From Leptospirales bacterium (lineage in GTDB: Bacteria > Spirochaetota > Leptospiria > Leptospirales > Leptonemataceae): a stretch of 64,000 nucleotides of DNA. The position numbers and the translations under genes were made by a program. The notes beneath the pieces were generated by a model. That model did not search any database, was not told the origin of the DNA, and saw nothing but the letters and a program-made list of their open reading frames with translations. Shown here piece by piece: positions 17,148-26,276 of this stretch (position 1 is its first letter; every line of letters starts with the position of its first letter). Where the stretch lies: the NCBI GenBank assembly GCA_019694685.1, contig JAIBBM010000016.1, positions 1 to 64,000 on the forward strand. Reading direction: 5' to 3'.

Positions 17148-20100
17148 TCAGGCGACCGTCGCGTACACCTTCCAGAAATTACCGTTAGGCGCTTTTGCAT
17201 CCTGAGCCAGGGAGTATTCCTCTTTGAGCCCATTTACGTAGTACATGGCCACTTCCCCTTTGTTCTTCGCACTGACGTAGCCGCGAAACTCACAATCAAA
17301 AACATCCTTCACAAGCTCAAAGGTCGAACCGCTGATATTGATCCTGCCCGGAGTCCCCGAGGATTCCATGCGAGATGCGGTATTGACTGTATCTCCCCAC
17401 ACATCATATGCGAATTTCTTCTCTCCGATCACGCCCGCAACCAGCGGGCCAGAGTGAATCCCCAGCCTCAACTCCCAGTATGGAAGGCCCTGCTCTGTCT
17501 TGATCTGCTTCATCAGATTCATGAATGCCTGAATCTCAAGCGCTGCCAGAACACAATCGATCGCGTGCGTTTTATTTCTCCTGGGAATTCCACCGGCACA
17601 CATATAGCTGTCTCCAATGGTTTTCAGTTTCTCAAGATTGAATCGCTCTGTGACTTTATCGAACTGAACAAAGCAAGCATCCAGATCCTGAATGAGCTCT
17701 CGCGGAGAGAGTGTCTCCGCAATTTGAGTAAACCCTTTGAAGTCTGTAAACATCACACTCACATTTTCATACAGTACAGGATCCGTGGCACCCTTTTCCT
17801 TCAGCTCCGACGCCACATCCGCCGGTAGAATATTCAAAAGAAGTTTTTCCGATTTCTTTCTCTCAGATTCAGCACTGTTTCTGGCCGCCTGCACTTCTTT
17901 GAAAAGAGCAGACCCTGTGATGATCCCCGCCATCTGTTCGCCCAGGATGGAAAAGCGCGTAAGATCTTCATCTTTTAGATTCAGAGGGCCATCGGAATTC
18001 GAGAAATTAAGCATCCCCACAGGCTCTCCATTCAAAAGCAAAGGAAGAAACAGATACGACTTGATTCTACAAGTATCGAGCACGTACCTCTCTTCGTCTG
18101 TAAGCCACCGGAGATCTTTCTCCCCAAAATCCTTGAAATAAATGGGGCGTTTGCTGCGAAGAGTCAACCCGTGTCCTCCGCGGGCTCCTTTCATGGGCAC
18201 ATGGAAATGGAAAATCCGATCTCTGTCTTCTGCGCTTACAAAGTCCGGCAATGCAGCGGCCACGAGGCGAAGATGAGTCTTCGCGGCATCTACGCACAGC
18301 AGACTGTAGTATTGGATTCCGAAATTCTCTTTTACGTATTCGTGCAGTTTCCTGGTGATCGTTTCAATGTCCAGGTCTTCGTTCAAGCTCTTCGTGAGGC
18401 GATTGAGCGCCGCCATGTCCGCCTTCTGCTTTTCAGTCTGTCGAAGTAAATGAACCGTGTTGACCACGCCCGCAATCTGCGCGCAAAAGGTTTCGATTGT
18501 GCGAATGTCCTTCTTGGACAGACGCATTGGTTCATGCACGTTGGTGAAGATTACCATGGCAACGCTTCTATCATTGAGAACGAGCGGAACATGTAGAAAG
18601 GATTGCGCGCCTGTGTTTTCCACAAGCCTGCGATCAAAGTCGAACTCAAACCTGCGAATTTGAGGTAAATATAGCGGCTTTCTGCGATTCCATACTACGT
18701 GCGCAATTCCGCCCGATGAATCGAGCGGGATACGGAGGTTCTTTGCGAATTCGTACAAATCATCTCTGATTTCGTGATAGCTGTACGCGCGAAAGCTAGT
18801 CAGGTGCTCTCCTTTCTCATCAGGGAGAAAAAGCCAGGAGCCCGAGATTCCGAAATTCTGATACACATACTGCGATATTTCTTTGAATATTTTTTCCAGA
18901 TCCGAGTGAGAGTTCACAATGTGAGTAAAGCGACTGAGCGCCTCGATTTCACGACGTGCCTCTTCCGTAGCGTGAAGGGCTGCATCGGCACGGTCTTTTT
19001 CCTCCGCCAGGCGACGCACTGTCTCATCCATCTTCAAAGCGGTTGGCCTGAGAAAGATAAAGGAAATCATATAGAACGCAAGAGCAAGAGGAGACGCCAC
19101 AAAGATCGTGTGCGAAAGAATCGCAGTCACAGACGCAGTTTCGCGCAGTCCAAGAGCGTAAAACAGAATGCTAATCGGCACAAATAGCAGAATCAGAAGA
19201 GAGACTCGATTTCCAATCGCTGTTGCTTCTCCAATTACAGGAATCACTCCGTAGTGGACGATCACGAACGCCAGAAGAAAGGCAGGAATGAATTGCAGCT
19301 CGCCCACAGGATAGATGGCGATACCCATCGTGGCCGGCAGATTGAACAGAATGAGAACATCGCCGATCACGAGCGACAAAACAACCAGACTGCCGAGTTT
19401 GCTCTGCGCTTCTTTCCGCACTTTCCACCAGCTAAAAAGAAATGCACCTGCGGCAAACAATCCGAGTGCACCATACGCGTTTAGTCCAGGACCTCCGGCA
19501 GAAATGCGACCAAAGCTGTATTCATGAAAGCCATCGAAGAAGTACGGAGTCCAGAGTACGACGCATAGCAGCGCAGAGACTAAGTCCACGAGTCGCACCG
19601 CTCGCGGGCTCTTTCTTCCGAGCGCAAGATAAACAAAGCGAAGATGGACTCCGGGTGTAAAAAGAAATGCAGTGTATAGGATTTGTTCAATGCGTCGTGT
19701 TACGATCAATGGCAGATTCAGTTTGAAAGAAGTCATCACGAGCATGAATGTGCCTGCAAGCATGAGAGAAGCTGCGGCCAGCATGTTGAGTTTCTGATCT
19801 GGATTGCTTCCCGCCAGAAAGATCGCCAGAGCGAAGGCGCAAACGGCAGAGAAGAGCGGCAGAAGAAAAAATGGGCGTTCGTATATGGCCGAGTGCGTTG
19901 CAGGAGGAAGAGTGACTGCAACTAGAACAGAGATTCCAATAAACCCGAACGTGAGAAGGCCCGCGAGAAATTTGAACAGCAGTCTCTTGCGAAAGAGTAG
20001 ATCGTTCACATTGAGAAAGTCACCGCGAAAGATGCTATAGCCAAGAACGAGCATTGGCAAAAATGCAAATGTGCTCATGGGAAAAACTGGAATGCCCGCA

Positions 20101-20738
20101 AGACTGGGCAGATTCGAGATCACGAGCAGAGAAATCATGTGCATACTGAAGAACAGTGCCTTCTTGGTTGCGGCCTCCTGTGGATGCGTGCGAAAGTAGC
20201 GGACTGTGGCTGGAATCCAGGCTACGAAATATCCAAGTGCTGCAATCAGGCCCCACAGCTTCAGCGGCAATTGAGCGATGGGATAATTCCCAAACGAATA
20301 ATGAAACCAGGACCCGGTAAAATCGTATCCTGTGATCAACCCGAACCAGCCAAACACAGCAGATGCCGCGGCGAAAATGCCCATGACAAGAAGTGGTTTG
20401 TATCTCTTTGCGGTTAGAAAGTACGCGAACATGTACGCACCCGGAGAAAGGCACACTACGCCGAAGTACAGGGCACGATTGAGCAGAAGGAGAATGTCTA
20501 GATTCAAAACGATGGCGCGAAAAGCCAGAAGCAATCCTAGAATCCCTATGCCAAAACAGAATAAGCTGAAGGTCACCAGAAGTGGACGATTCTCGTTGCG
20601 ACGCAGGGAAAGGAGTCCAATCACAGAGAGAGACAAACCGACCGTAAACGTAAGCATACCAGGAACGGCCCACGGCAATTGGTACCAGAAATACTCGACG
20701 GCCCCAGGATGATCAGACAGTGGCGGCAAGGGTAGCAT
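17148..20738 (-). CDS. Large membrane adenylate cyclase with two GAF domains
   Basis: 1196 residues. The N-terminal half is mostly membrane: about seven helices of the histidine-kinase-7TM type in the first 270 residues, then further helices to about 570, suggesting a duplicated 7TM module. Two GAF domains follow, at about 600-770 and 780-960. A helix with 'LLLNILPADVASELKEKG' leads to the cyclase domain (about 990-1165). Metal aspartates are in 'MFTDFKGFT' and 'TIGDSYMCAGG'; 'EKLKTIGD' (Lys) and 'YDVWGDTVN' (Asp) are the adenylate-type selectors; 'VNTASR' has the Asn and Arg. It is probably an inner-membrane sensor making cAMP. The closest pattern is the GAF-cyclases of cyanobacteria and spirochaetes. 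Confidence 0.9.
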   Translation of the reverse strand: MLPLPPLSDHPGAVEYFWYQLPWAVPGMLTFTVGLSLSVIGLLSLRRNENRPLLVTFSLFCFGIGILGLLLAFRAIVLNLDILLLLNRALYFGVVCLSPGAYMFAYFLTAKRYKPLLVMGIFAAASAVFGWFGLITGYDFTGSWFHYSFGNYPIAQLPLKLWGLIAALGYFVAWIPATVRYFRTHPQEAATKKALFFSMHMISLLVISNLPSLAGIPVFPMSTFAFLPMLVLGYSIFRGDFLNVNDLLFRKRLLFKFLAGLLTFGFIGISVLVAVTLPPATHSAIYERPFFLLPLFSAVCAFALAIFLAGSNPDQKLNMLAAASLMLAGTFMLVMTSFKLNLPLIVTRRIEQILYTAFLFTPGVHLRFVYLALGRKSPRAVRLVDLVSALLCVVLWTPYFFDGFHEYSFGRISAGGPGLNAYGALGLFAAGAFLFSWWKVRKEAQSKLGSLVVLSLVIGDVLILFNLPATMGIAIYPVGELQFIPAFLLAFVIVHYGVIPVIGEATAIGNRVSLLILLFVPISILFYALGLRETASVTAILSHTIFVASPLALAFYMISFIFLRPTALKMDETVRRLAEEKDRADAALHATEEARREIEALSRFTHIVNSHSDLEKIFKEISQYVYQNFGISGSWLFLPDEKGEHLTSFRAYSYHEIRDDLYEFAKNLRIPLDSSGGIAHVVWNRRKPLYLPQIRRFEFDFDRRLVENTGAQSFLHVPLVLNDRSVAMVIFTNVHEPMRLSKKDIRTIETFCAQIAGVVNTVHLLRQTEKQKADMAALNRLTKSLNEDLDIETITRKLHEYVKENFGIQYYSLLCVDAAKTHLRLVAAALPDFVSAEDRDRIFHFHVPMKGARGGHGLTLRSKRPIYFKDFGEKDLRWLTDEERYVLDTCRIKSYLFLPLLLNGEPVGMLNFSNSDGPLNLKDEDLTRFSILGEQMAGIITGSALFKEVQAARNSAESERKKSEKLLLNILPADVASELKEKGATDPVLYENVSVMFTDFKGFTQIAETLSPRELIQDLDACFVQFDKVTERFNLEKLKTIGDSYMCAGGIPRRNKTHAIDCVLAALEIQAFMNLMKQIKTEQGLPYWELRLGIHSGPLVAGVIGEKKFAYDVWGDTVNTASRMESSGTPGRINISGSTFELVKDVFDCEFRGYVSAKNKGEVAMYYVNGLKEEYSLAQDAKAPNGNFWKVYATVA

Positions 20739-20796
20739 CGTGTAGGGCGTCTAACGTTCACAAACAGCAGTCAAGCAAGAGCAGATCCTTTTTATT

Positions 20797-20836
20797 CAAA
20801 AACCCCCTGTTCAGGGGGGTTGCGGTTTTCTTTTTG
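20797..20836. terminator. Strong bidirectional intrinsic terminator
   Basis: AACCCCC-TGTTCA-GGGGGGTT at 20801-20821 is a near-perfect GC hairpin with T-rich tracts on both sides (TTTTC and TTTTTG rightward, TTTTTGAA leftward). It lies between two divergent genes, 49 bp before the response-regulator start. A terminator at this place has no obvious upstream gene to end. Confidence 0.8.
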
Positions 20837-20869
20837 TTTGATCTCCGTCAGGTCACACCAGTACTGTGT

Positions 20870-21508
20870 ATGGACATGAATTTGGAAAAGTGGAACCTCG
20901 GAGTAATCGAAAACGACGAGCTCTTTCGAGAAGAAGTGATTCGCCGGCTTGGAGATCTGCCCGCAGCACGTTCCGTTCGTGCGTGGCCTTCTGCGGAGCA
21001 ATTTCTGCGGGACCCTTCCCACAAAGGGATTGAAATCCTCTTTCTAGACATCATGCTGTCCGGGATCACTGGAATTGAACTCGTGAGGATCCTTTCAGAG
21101 AAGGTCCCTGAAATGCGCGTGGTCATGCTAACCAATATGAATTCAGATGTGATGATTTTCGATTCCATAAAGAACGGGGCGCTTGGCTACATTCTAAAAT
21201 CAGAAATTGGCAATCTAGAGGAAACAGTGGATGTCATTGGTCGCGGAGGAGCTACGATCACTCCTACGATCGCACTTCGAGTGTTCTCCACGTTTCGCCG
21301 TGTAGCAGAACCCGGTCCCGATTTAACAGATCGAGAGAAGCAGGTGCTTGGACTGATGGTCAAAGGAAAGAGCATTCATTCTGTGGCTACGTTTCTCGGG
21401 CTCAGCGATCATACAGTTCACGGCTACGTTAAGTCCATTTACAAAAAACTCAATGTGCACAATCGCGCGGAACTGGCTGCCCGTGCGCAGGAACTCTCTC
21501 TAACCTGA
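20870..21508 (+). CDS. NarL/FixJ-type response regulator
   Basis: 212 residues from the ATG at 20870; an ATG at 20876 is also possible. The open frame runs upstream through the terminator, so those earlier starts are not credible. The receiver domain has Asp60 in 'EILFLDIMLSGITG' as phosphoacceptor and 'GYILKSE' as the conserved lysine. The C-terminal LuxR-type domain reads 'LTDREKQVLGLMVKGKS' and 'LSDHTVHGYVKSIYKKLNV'. The cognate kinase starts 8 bp after its stop. Output genes are unknown; the kinase's 7TM-DISM sensor suggests an extracellular cue. Confidence 0.93.
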   Translation: MDMNLEKWNLGVIENDELFREEVIRRLGDLPAARSVRAWPSAEQFLRDPSHKGIEILFLDIMLSGITGIELVRILSEKVPEMRVVMLTNMNSDVMIFDSIKNGALGYILKSEIGNLEETVDVIGRGGATITPTIALRVFSTFRRVAEPGPDLTDREKQVLGLMVKGKSIHSVATFLGLSDHTVHGYVKSIYKKLNVHNRAELAARAQELSLT

Positions 21509-21516
21509 GACATTCA

Positions 21517-23352
21517 TTGCGCACTCTTGCTTTCCTCATTCCGCTCACACTATGCATTGCGTGCGCGCACACAATCGAACCTTCCGGACCCGTCATCCTG
21601 CTTTCTCCAGGAGCACTCGACGGGGACATTCCATTGTCGATTTCCGGTCCAGTGGAGTTCTACTGGAGCAGACTCATCGCACCAGAAGAGTTTCGCTTAA
21701 AGGATCGTCCTCAACCAGACTCCATCCTTCAACAGATGGGCCCGTGGAAGGCAATCGCTCCCGCATCAGGACGTGCCACCTACAGGTTTCATCTACGCTG
21801 CGAACCAATGCCTCACAAACTCGGTCTGTGGTTTCCGCATCAGTTTACCGCGTCTCGAGTATTTGCGAATGGAAAACTCATCGCGGAAACTGGAATCATT
21901 GGCAAGACACTCGGTGAGGACGTGATCGATCGATCGGATACTCTTACTTCTTTTGATGTGAGTGGGCCCGAGCTGGAACTCATCTTTCACATTAGCAATC
22001 AGGACAGCTACAGAGGAGGAATGCGAGGTTCCCTGGTGATTGGAAAACCAGAAGTCGTGTCGCGCTATGCGCAACAACGCATGCTCATTGAGGAGATTGT
22101 ACTGGGAATCATCCTGGGCGTTGCGGTCTACCATTTGTTCTTCTATTTCATGCATCGCACGGAGTATTCATTTCTGTTCTTTTCCATTCTCTGCTTCTTT
22201 CTAGCTGCGCGAATGCCCTTTCAAGGATCAAAGATCTATCACATTCTACTTGGACCCATATCCTGGGAAAGTCAGTTACGATTTCTCGCTGTCATCACCA
22301 TAGGCGCACCACCCATCGGCGCAGCCCTCCTTCGAGGATTATTTCCCGATCTGGTTCGTCTGCGTTCAGTCTTCGCATATTCCGCTGTGGCTGCCATTTC
22401 GCTTCTATCGCAGGCAGGTGATTTGAATGTGGTGTCCATCGCAACCATGCTGTATGCGATTGTCGTCTACTCCTTCTCAGGTGCGCACATTCTCTTCACA
22501 ACGTACAGGGCCACTCGGGCCGGCGCTGCTGCCATCCCCATGGCACTTGGCGTAGGCAGCCTCTCGATGTTAGGCATCCTTGCGTTCGTGCAAAATTTCA
22601 GAGGACGCGACGGCGGCTACTACGCCCTGGCCGCGTTCTTGTTCTTTGTAATTTTCCAGGCTCTGGCCCTCAGCCGTTTCTTCCTGGGCGCAGTGCGTGC
22701 GCGTGCTGAAATCGCAGTGAGCCTCCAGGAAAGCCGTCAGGCGCTTTCGCAGCAACGCGATGATCTGCAAACCTCTCTGCATGATAGTCTCGGAGGAGCA
22801 CTGACTGATTTGCAAATCCATGCAGAACGAGAAATGCTTTCTGCCTCGGGTCCATCCCATGACGTGCTGGCGGGAATCTACAACCGAATTGTAGACGCGG
22901 TGAAAATGTTTCGTTCCCAGCTTTTGTTCATGGAAGACCTGTCCATGACTGCAAACGATCTTCTTCCAGGCGTGCAAATGACCTTACTACGCCGTTATGC
23001 GGACGCCTCTCGCGAAATCGACTTTGACTTCACGGATGAAGCAGCCACCTGTCTATCTTCACAGACGGAGATTTCTTTTCCATTGAAGAGAAGACTGGAT
23101 CTGTTTTTTCTGATCGTTGAACTGTGTACGAATGATCTAAAACACGGGAAGGGAGAATCTCTCTGGAGAATCAGCACCCATGAAGGGAAGCTGTGCATTG
23201 TTCAGAAGAATGGAAAAAGAACACCAGAAGAAATAAGTGCCGAGAGCCCCGCCAGCGCAACAGATCGAGTGCATCGCCTGCGAGGTACGATCAAAGCCTT
23301 AAGCGGTGTGGACGAATACAGCATACGAATTGAGATCCCGCTGAACGGCTAA
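21517..23352 (+). CDS. 7TMR-DISM histidine kinase, NarX/DesK-like core
   Basis: 611 residues from a TTG start. A short signal with 'LCIACAHT' suggests a lipid-modified or cleaved N-terminus. An extracytoplasmic domain (about 40-185) of the DISM type precedes seven membrane helices (about 190-400). The dimerisation helix carries 'DDLQTSLHDSLGGALTDL', the HisKA_3-type His-Asp motif in which the His is phosphorylated. The ATPase domain has the N-box 'ELCTNDLKHGK' and a short end 'HRLRGTIKAL'; the G-boxes are weak. It forms an operon with the response regulator just upstream. The unusual TTG start could be replaced by another codon. Confidence 0.85.
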   Translation: MRTLAFLIPLTLCIACAHTIEPSGPVILLSPGALDGDIPLSISGPVEFYWSRLIAPEEFRLKDRPQPDSILQQMGPWKAIAPASGRATYRFHLRCEPMPHKLGLWFPHQFTASRVFANGKLIAETGIIGKTLGEDVIDRSDTLTSFDVSGPELELIFHISNQDSYRGGMRGSLVIGKPEVVSRYAQQRMLIEEIVLGIILGVAVYHLFFYFMHRTEYSFLFFSILCFFLAARMPFQGSKIYHILLGPISWESQLRFLAVITIGAPPIGAALLRGLFPDLVRLRSVFAYSAVAAISLLSQAGDLNVVSIATMLYAIVVYSFSGAHILFTTYRATRAGAAAIPMALGVGSLSMLGILAFVQNFRGRDGGYYALAAFLFFVIFQALALSRFFLGAVRARAEIAVSLQESRQALSQQRDDLQTSLHDSLGGALTDLQIHAEREMLSASGPSHDVLAGIYNRIVDAVKMFRSQLLFMEDLSMTANDLLPGVQMTLLRRYADASREIDFDFTDEAATCLSSQTEISFPLKRRLDLFFLIVELCTNDLKHGKGESLWRISTHEGKLCIVQKNGKRTPEEISAESPASATDRVHRLRGTIKALSGVDEYSIRIEIPLNG

Positions 23353-23432
23353 GTCCGTTGAAAAAATCAAAAGCATTTTCAAATTCATCCATATTCTGAT
23401 TTACACCGGGACATTGGAAGACACCATACATC

Positions 23433-24170
23433 ATGTTTTTTCTAGATCGAAGACGCAGAAAAAAAATACCCGTATCATTGCTCGTGTTCGGATGGCTGTT
23501 CTTACTGCTGCCGGTCTATAACTACTTCGGGGCCTCTCAGAGACTCCACGTTCCGATGAATTATCCAGAAGCAATCCTGCTCCGCATGTCTGTAATCGAA
23601 GTCATTCTACTGTTCGCCGCCTGGCCCGTGGCCTGTGGTTTCCTTCTGGGAAAAAAGTGGGGATGGTGGAGTTTCCTCACCTATGGGGCAGCCTTGATCG
23701 CGCACAACCTGACCGCCGTTCTCTACTGGCGCGCTATCGGAGGAGTGTCTGCCCTCGTGCAAACCATGGTCCTCATTGCAATCATACTGTACGTAACCAG
23801 GCCGGATATTTCTGCTCCTTTCTTTCGCACGTATCCTCGCGGCTGGCGTCTGCAAAAAAGGCGACCTGTGAAAACTTCAGTGCTTGTGGAAGGTAAGGAA
23901 TTGCAAACACGGGATATTTCCCCTCGTGGCATCTACATCACAGAAGCGCTTGCAAATCAGTCGCCGGGTGCCCCGGTCAACGTTCAGTTTGTGGTCCATG
24001 GTCCTGTTGTGAATGGTGCCATTGTTCGAATCGATGACGCTGGAACCGGAATCGCATTTCGAGGACTCAACTCATCGCAAAAAAAACTTATATCGGAATG
24101 GGTGAAGCAGGTTACCGAACAGGGCGATGCAAGCCCCCGGAACCAGGCTGCGTGGAATAGCGAAAGTTAG
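23433..24170 (+). CDS. Membrane-anchored PilZ-domain protein
   Basis: 245 residues. Four hydrophobic helices occupy about residues 12-130 ('SLLVFGWLFLLLPVYNYFG', 'VIEVILLFAAWPVACGFLL' and others). The C-terminal domain (about 140-235) fits PilZ: 'QKRRPVK' near its start and 'TRDISPRGIYI' as the D/N-x-S-x-x-G motif. It therefore probably binds cyclic di-GMP, though the first arginine cluster is not the exact RxxxR. Effects on motility or envelope functions are inferred. Its last 59 bp overlap the convergent small inhibitor-like gene. Confidence 0.8.
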   Translation: MFFLDRRRRKKIPVSLLVFGWLFLLLPVYNYFGASQRLHVPMNYPEAILLRMSVIEVILLFAAWPVACGFLLGKKWGWWSFLTYGAALIAHNLTAVLYWRAIGGVSALVQTMVLIAIILYVTRPDISAPFFRTYPRGWRLQKRRPVKTSVLVEGKELQTRDISPRGIYITEALANQSPGAPVNVQFVVHGPVVNGAIVRIDDAGTGIAFRGLNSSQKKLISEWVKQVTEQGDASPRNQAAWNSES

Positions 24171-24423
24171 GTTGAACTGTTCCCAGTCCTTCTTTCGCAG
24201 AAAGACGCACCAGAACATCCAGCCCCGGATCTTTTTCAAATCGCAATAGATAGAGACCTGGTTCCACGCGCGAAACGGATACGGATCCAGTGGAACTAAA
24301 CGCGCGCTCCAGTTGCTCAATTGACTTTTCAGATCGAACCAGATATTCACCTGGAATCACCTGCCCCATCTGGGCTGCCTGTATAGACAAAGACATGAAT
24401 GCCCAGCAGAGAAATTGTCTCAT
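24112..24423 (-). CDS. Exported inhibitor-I9/subtilisin-propeptide-like protein
   Basis: 103 residues with a short signal ('CWAFMSLSIQAAQ'). The body, 'GEYLVRSEKSIEQLERAF...GLYLLRFEKDPGL...GTVQPNFRYS', matches the layout of a subtilisin propeptide (inhibitor I9 fold). It also parallels the propeptide of the protease encoded just upstream, which has 'MIVQFRSDLSEEARA...VIYAQPNFVHRV'. The gene starts in an ATGA overlap with the protease stop, so the two are co-translated. A free-standing I9 protein could inhibit or chaperone the protease, as the separate I9 proteins of fungi do; that role is inferred. Confidence 0.75.
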   Translation of the reverse strand: MRQFLCWAFMSLSIQAAQMGQVIPGEYLVRSEKSIEQLERAFSSTGSVSVSRVEPGLYLLRFEKDPGLDVLVRLSAKEGLGTVQPNFRYSTQPGSGGLHRPVR

Positions 24424-26264
24424 TGAGCAGTCAGGCTGATTCCAGTCGGTGGAGCAACGTAGCGAATTGCATTGTTCGCATCTACAGATTTGCCTGTCTT
24501 ACTTTTGCCATTGAGAGCTGTCTGCGCGTTTCCGCTGTTGAGAACTGCATTGAGAGCGTCCAGGTATGTGTAAGACGGATTGTAGCTGAGAACCAGGGCC
24601 ACAACACCGGCTGCGGCGGGGGAAGCCATGGAAGTGCCGTCTTCCACTTTGTACTGAGTCGTCGCATCCACGTCCATGCCGATGAGAGAAAAAAGAAGAA
24701 TCCCGGGGCCATAGGTTGTCCCTGATGCATTTGTCACCAGCCTGTAACCAACGCTGCACTGGCTCTGCCCTGCACAGTTCTTCAATTCATGACCTAGAAA
24801 AACGGGAGAGCCGCCGGTTGAAACGTTTGTATAGGAGGCCAGCTGTGTGCCGGAGGAGAATGGTTCGCCGGATCCGCTTTTGTAATGAACAGAGAATGTA
24901 TCCCCGCTCGCCACATCGAGAAACAACCCGTATGCGACGGATACCATATCTGCGCCAGAAGGCACATTGAATGTTTTGTAGATTGTGTCGTTTGCGTTGT
25001 TTGCGTATTGCCCCAGCGAACACCAGGTCGTTGGATTGCCGATCACATCTACGACCTGGCCAAGATTGCACGCACTGTAACCCCATCCAGAACCAGTCGT
25101 AGACCAGTTGAGTGTTCCAGATGTGTTGAATGTATCATTCACAGTGGTTGTTACTCCTGCGAAAGAACTCAAAATATTGGTGCCCGGAGCACCTACATCC
25201 ACGTTGTTCAAGGCAACGCTAGTGGTGTCGTAATTGGAAAACGTAGCCAGCGAGTAGCTCTGGTCCAGGGCTGCGACACAAAGGACGTTGTCCTGACTGT
25301 ATTCGCACGGGTAGGTGTTGGCTGAATTCAGATTGCTTCCGTCGTTTCCTGCAGCGACGACGATAGCAACTCCTGCCGTTCGAGCATTGGTGATGGCAGT
25401 TGAAAAAGCAGAATCAAAAACAGAGCCACCAAGACTCATGTTTACAACCTTCGCTCCATTTTGAACTGCGAAATTTAGACCCTGAACAATATCAGCAGTC
25501 GAACCAGACCCTGACGCGTCGAGTACTCGAACCGCCATGATCTGTGCACTCCAACAAACTCCGGCGATTCCCTTTCCATTGTTACCCGCACCAGCGATGA
25601 TCCCCGCTACATGAGTGCCATGACCGTTGTAATCCATAGGATTGTTGCTTCCAGTACCAACGAAATCGCATCCATGAATCGAAGTCTGCGATCCCTCCGG
25701 ACAGGAAACAGATCCATTCCACATGTTTGCCGCAAGGTCTTCGTGATTGTAGTTCACCCCAGAATCTACAACGGCTACTACAATAGAACTGCAATCTGTG
25801 GAAACATCCCACGCACTCTCAAGAGCCATATCCTTGCCCGATGTGCCCGGATTGTTTGTTGCATACGTAGCAGACGCGATCGTCTGCGCGTTGTTCTTTG
25901 CCATCCACTGTTGTGCGTAGGATGAATCATTAGGAACGGACTTCACGCGATGAACAAAGTTTGGCTGTGCGTAAATCACACCGTCTCTGGCCTGCACTTC
26001 TACGACAGCATCAAATACTTCCATGCCTTCCTTCAAGGCGATCAGACTAAGATTGACACCCAGATTGCGAACAATCGAACCAAAATCGCGCACAACAGTC
26101 GCGCGCGCTTCTTCGCTCAGATCACTGCGAAACTGAACGATCATCTCGCGAGAGACAAATTGCGCCCCCTCTTCCCCGGGTTCAGGCAGGTGACGCTGAA
26201 AGTCAGGTCCAGCCCATACTGCGGTTACAAAAACAAGAAAGACGATGATTGCAGTTCTTTTCAT
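24420..26264 (-). CDS. Secreted subtilisin-like serine protease (S8)
   Basis: 614 residues: signal peptide (1-18), propeptide (about 35-110) and catalytic domain (about 150-600). The triad is visible: Asp167 in 'VAVVDSGVNYNHEDL', His215 in 'YNGHGTHVAG' and Ser545 in 'DGTSMASPAAAG'. The oxyanion Asn is in 'VVAAGNDG'. Between 'NILSSFAG' and the serine motif is an insertion of roughly 155 residues with several cysteines, absent from small subtilisins and probably a beta-sandwich substrate domain. It is preceded by a lipoprotein gene 12 bp upstream and followed by a propeptide-like gene, forming a three-gene operon. Confidence 0.95.
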   Translation of the reverse strand: MKRTAIIVFLVFVTAVWAGPDFQRHLPEPGEEGAQFVSREMIVQFRSDLSEEARATVVRDFGSIVRNLGVNLSLIALKEGMEVFDAVVEVQARDGVIYAQPNFVHRVKSVPNDSSYAQQWMAKNNAQTIASATYATNNPGTSGKDMALESAWDVSTDCSSIVVAVVDSGVNYNHEDLAANMWNGSVSCPEGSQTSIHGCDFVGTGSNNPMDYNGHGTHVAGIIAGAGNNGKGIAGVCWSAQIMAVRVLDASGSGSTADIVQGLNFAVQNGAKVVNMSLGGSVFDSAFSTAITNARTAGVAIVVAAGNDGSNLNSANTYPCEYSQDNVLCVAALDQSYSLATFSNYDTTSVALNNVDVGAPGTNILSSFAGVTTTVNDTFNTSGTLNWSTTGSGWGYSACNLGQVVDVIGNPTTWCSLGQYANNANDTIYKTFNVPSGADMVSVAYGLFLDVASGDTFSVHYKSGSGEPFSSGTQLASYTNVSTGGSPVFLGHELKNCAGQSQCSVGYRLVTNASGTTYGPGILLFSLIGMDVDATTQYKVEDGTSMASPAAAGVVALVLSYNPSYTYLDALNAVLNSGNAQTALNGKSKTGKSVDANNAIRYVAPPTGISLTAQ

Positions 26265-26276
26265 ATTAAACTCCTT

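Noticed and set aside
20720..20869. Upstream extension of the response regulator to 20720
   Set aside because: That frame reads through a strong intrinsic terminator and is not protein-like; the ATG at 20870 gives the receiver domain directly.
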